From positions 1 to 33,186 of the forward strand of contig JBAROV010000146.1 of the NCBI GenBank assembly GCA_049642465.1: a stretch of DNA of 33,186 bases, read 5' to 3'. Of this stretch, positions 32,433-33,186 are shown piece after piece. The notes beneath the pieces were generated by a model. The model saw only the letters and a program-made list of their open reading frames with translations, was not told the DNA's origin and ran no database searches. Position numbers and translations under genes: made by a program. Numbering within the stretch: position 1 is the first letter of the stretch; every line of letters starts with the position of its first letter. Source of the stretch: CAWDPQ01 sp049642465 (GTDB lineage: Bacteria; Acidobacteriota; Vicinamibacteria; Vicinamibacterales; 2-12-FULL-66-21).

Positions 32433-32876
32433 GTGACAGAAACGGCACATGTCGTGGCAATCGTGGTTGATCCGGAGTTCGGCGATCGTGTCGACGACCT
32501 TCTCAGTCGCATGCCTGTATGGATGGCGGATACCAAGATCAATCGAGTGGCCGCTGACCGCGTTGGCGCGTCGCGCGCAGACTCGGGTCACGGCGCCAGC
32601 CACACTGCGATCGGCGCGCTGACGACATTCACGGTCGACGCAAACGCGACGCCTGAATCCTGGTGCATTGGCATCCTCGATACCGTGGCCGGTCATCACG
32701 ACCACTATTCTCATTCACCTGGTTACTCTGCGGTGGAGGTGTACGGCGCGACACCATCCCCAGCGCTGCTTAAGGCGTTCGCCGAATGCCGCCTCACACA
32801 AGTGACGGCGCTGTCGGAAGGATTCCGGGCGAGTACTCCTGACGGACAAGCTGCAGCGTCGCCGAACGACTTCTAG
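32433..32876 (+). CDS. Small protein of unknown function
   Basis: The product has 147 residues from a GTG at 32433 with AAAGAGGG just upstream. It begins HVVAIVVDPEFGDRVDDLLS, a beta-alpha start that looks soluble and cytoplasmic. The middle has GHGASHTAIGALTTF and HHDHYSHSPGYSAVEVYG, a His-rich segment that could bind metal (inference). No signal peptide or membrane helix is seen. The family is not recognised. Codon use is less GC-biased than in the core genes, compatible with island cargo. Confidence 0.6.
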   Translation: MTETAHVVAIVVDPEFGDRVDDLLSRMPVWMADTKINRVAADRVGASRADSGHGASHTAIGALTTFTVDANATPESWCIGILDTVAGHHDHYSHSPGYSAVEVYGATPSPALLKAFAECRLTQVTALSEGFRASTPDGQAAASPNDF

Positions 32877-33186
32877 TCGCTGCCCTCCGGGTGGCTGCGC
32901 GTGCGGCGATACCCCATCTGGATTCGGGATTGTGACCGTGCCGCTGGTTCTCTGGATTTGTCCCAAGTAGGAAGATGGGGATTCGACACATGCTTGAAGG
33001 CACCCTTGCATACGGATTTCTGCGCGGATTTGGGACGGTGACGCTCTGATTTTCATAGGGGACCGTCTTGGTGTTCGGCGCTTCGCACAACTCCTACGGG
33101 AGGCCGGCACGACAACGCGGCGGGCTGGGGTCCGACTCGACGAGCTGCCCCTGTTCGAAGGGCACGGCATGACCACGGCTGTACTT
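32877..33186 (+). other. Right-edge stretch with an open frame cut by the window
   Basis: From 32998 to the end one plus-strand frame is open without stop. From about 33055 its peptide looks protein-like (IGDRLGVRRFAQLLREAG, RLDELPLFEGHGMT). No ATG, GTG or TTG start in frame precedes that part, so the start is uncertain and the product unknown. The rest of the stretch holds near-repeats around GGATTTGGGAC and GGATTTGTCCC. Confidence 0.25.

Noticed and set aside
27039..33186. Right attachment site of the island
   Set aside because: No second copy of the tRNA-Gln 3' end was found by eye in the window.
1..33186. Complete insertion sequence, retron or diversity-generating element
   Set aside because: No transposase, reverse transcriptase or template/variable repeat was recognised in any frame.

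Overview
The window reads as a high-GC chromosomal segment of a free-living soil or sediment bacterium, most likely an Acidobacteriota of the Vicinamibacteria type. This is inferred from gene style only: secreted amidohydrolases fused to PD40/TolB propellers, a Ser/Thr kinase joined to TPRs and paired with an ECF sigma factor, and many exported proteins. No ribosomal marker is present to fix the taxon.

Left part (1-7.1 kb): the 3' end of a secreted protein, a secreted YtcJ-type amidohydrolase, a secreted metallo-beta-lactamase-fold hydrolase, and a redox cluster (exported hemerythrin-like protein, di-heme cytochrome c peroxidase, two small membrane proteins). Broken pieces lie between them: a C-terminal gene remnant, a copy of the small membrane gene carrying a stop codon, and a truncated TRIC/UPF0126 channel gene.

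Middle part (7.35-15.86 kb): about 8.3 kb lies between two copies of a tRNA-Ser upstream region plus 5' half. Only the right copy (15764-15858) is a complete tRNA-Ser(GCT). Between the copies are a PD40 propeller protein, a vanadium-haloperoxidase/PAP2-type enzyme, a lipoprotein-like protein, and an ECF sigma factor overlapping a transmembrane Ser/Thr kinase-TPR protein. A decayed copy of the sigma gene's leader and first codons, joined to an inverted scrap of a kinase gene, lies 1.9 kb upstream. A 20-bp motif (CAGGGACA-ATTT-CAGGGACA) occurs three times, once ahead of each tRNA copy.

Core part (15.9-26.85 kb): a phospholipase-D/cardiolipin-synthase-type protein, glutamyl-tRNA synthetase, a KGG-repeat protein, an AlkA-type DNA glycosylase overlapping a PD40-amidohydrolase fusion, an exported SAM-methyltransferase-like protein on the other strand, and a Tat-type small subunit overlapping a GMC oxidoreductase. 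Short tandem repeats and strong hairpins fill the gaps.

Right part (26.96 kb to the end): a genomic island at tRNA-Gln(CTG). The tyrosine integrase runs antisense into the tRNA, so its last 20 residues and stop codon are encoded by the tRNA gene. A small excisionase-like HTH gene precedes it. About 1.5 kb rich in inverted repeats with no convincing gene follows. Then come a translationally coupled pair of winged-helix-like mobile-element proteins, a small unknown protein, and an open frame cut by the window edge. The far attachment site is not in the window.
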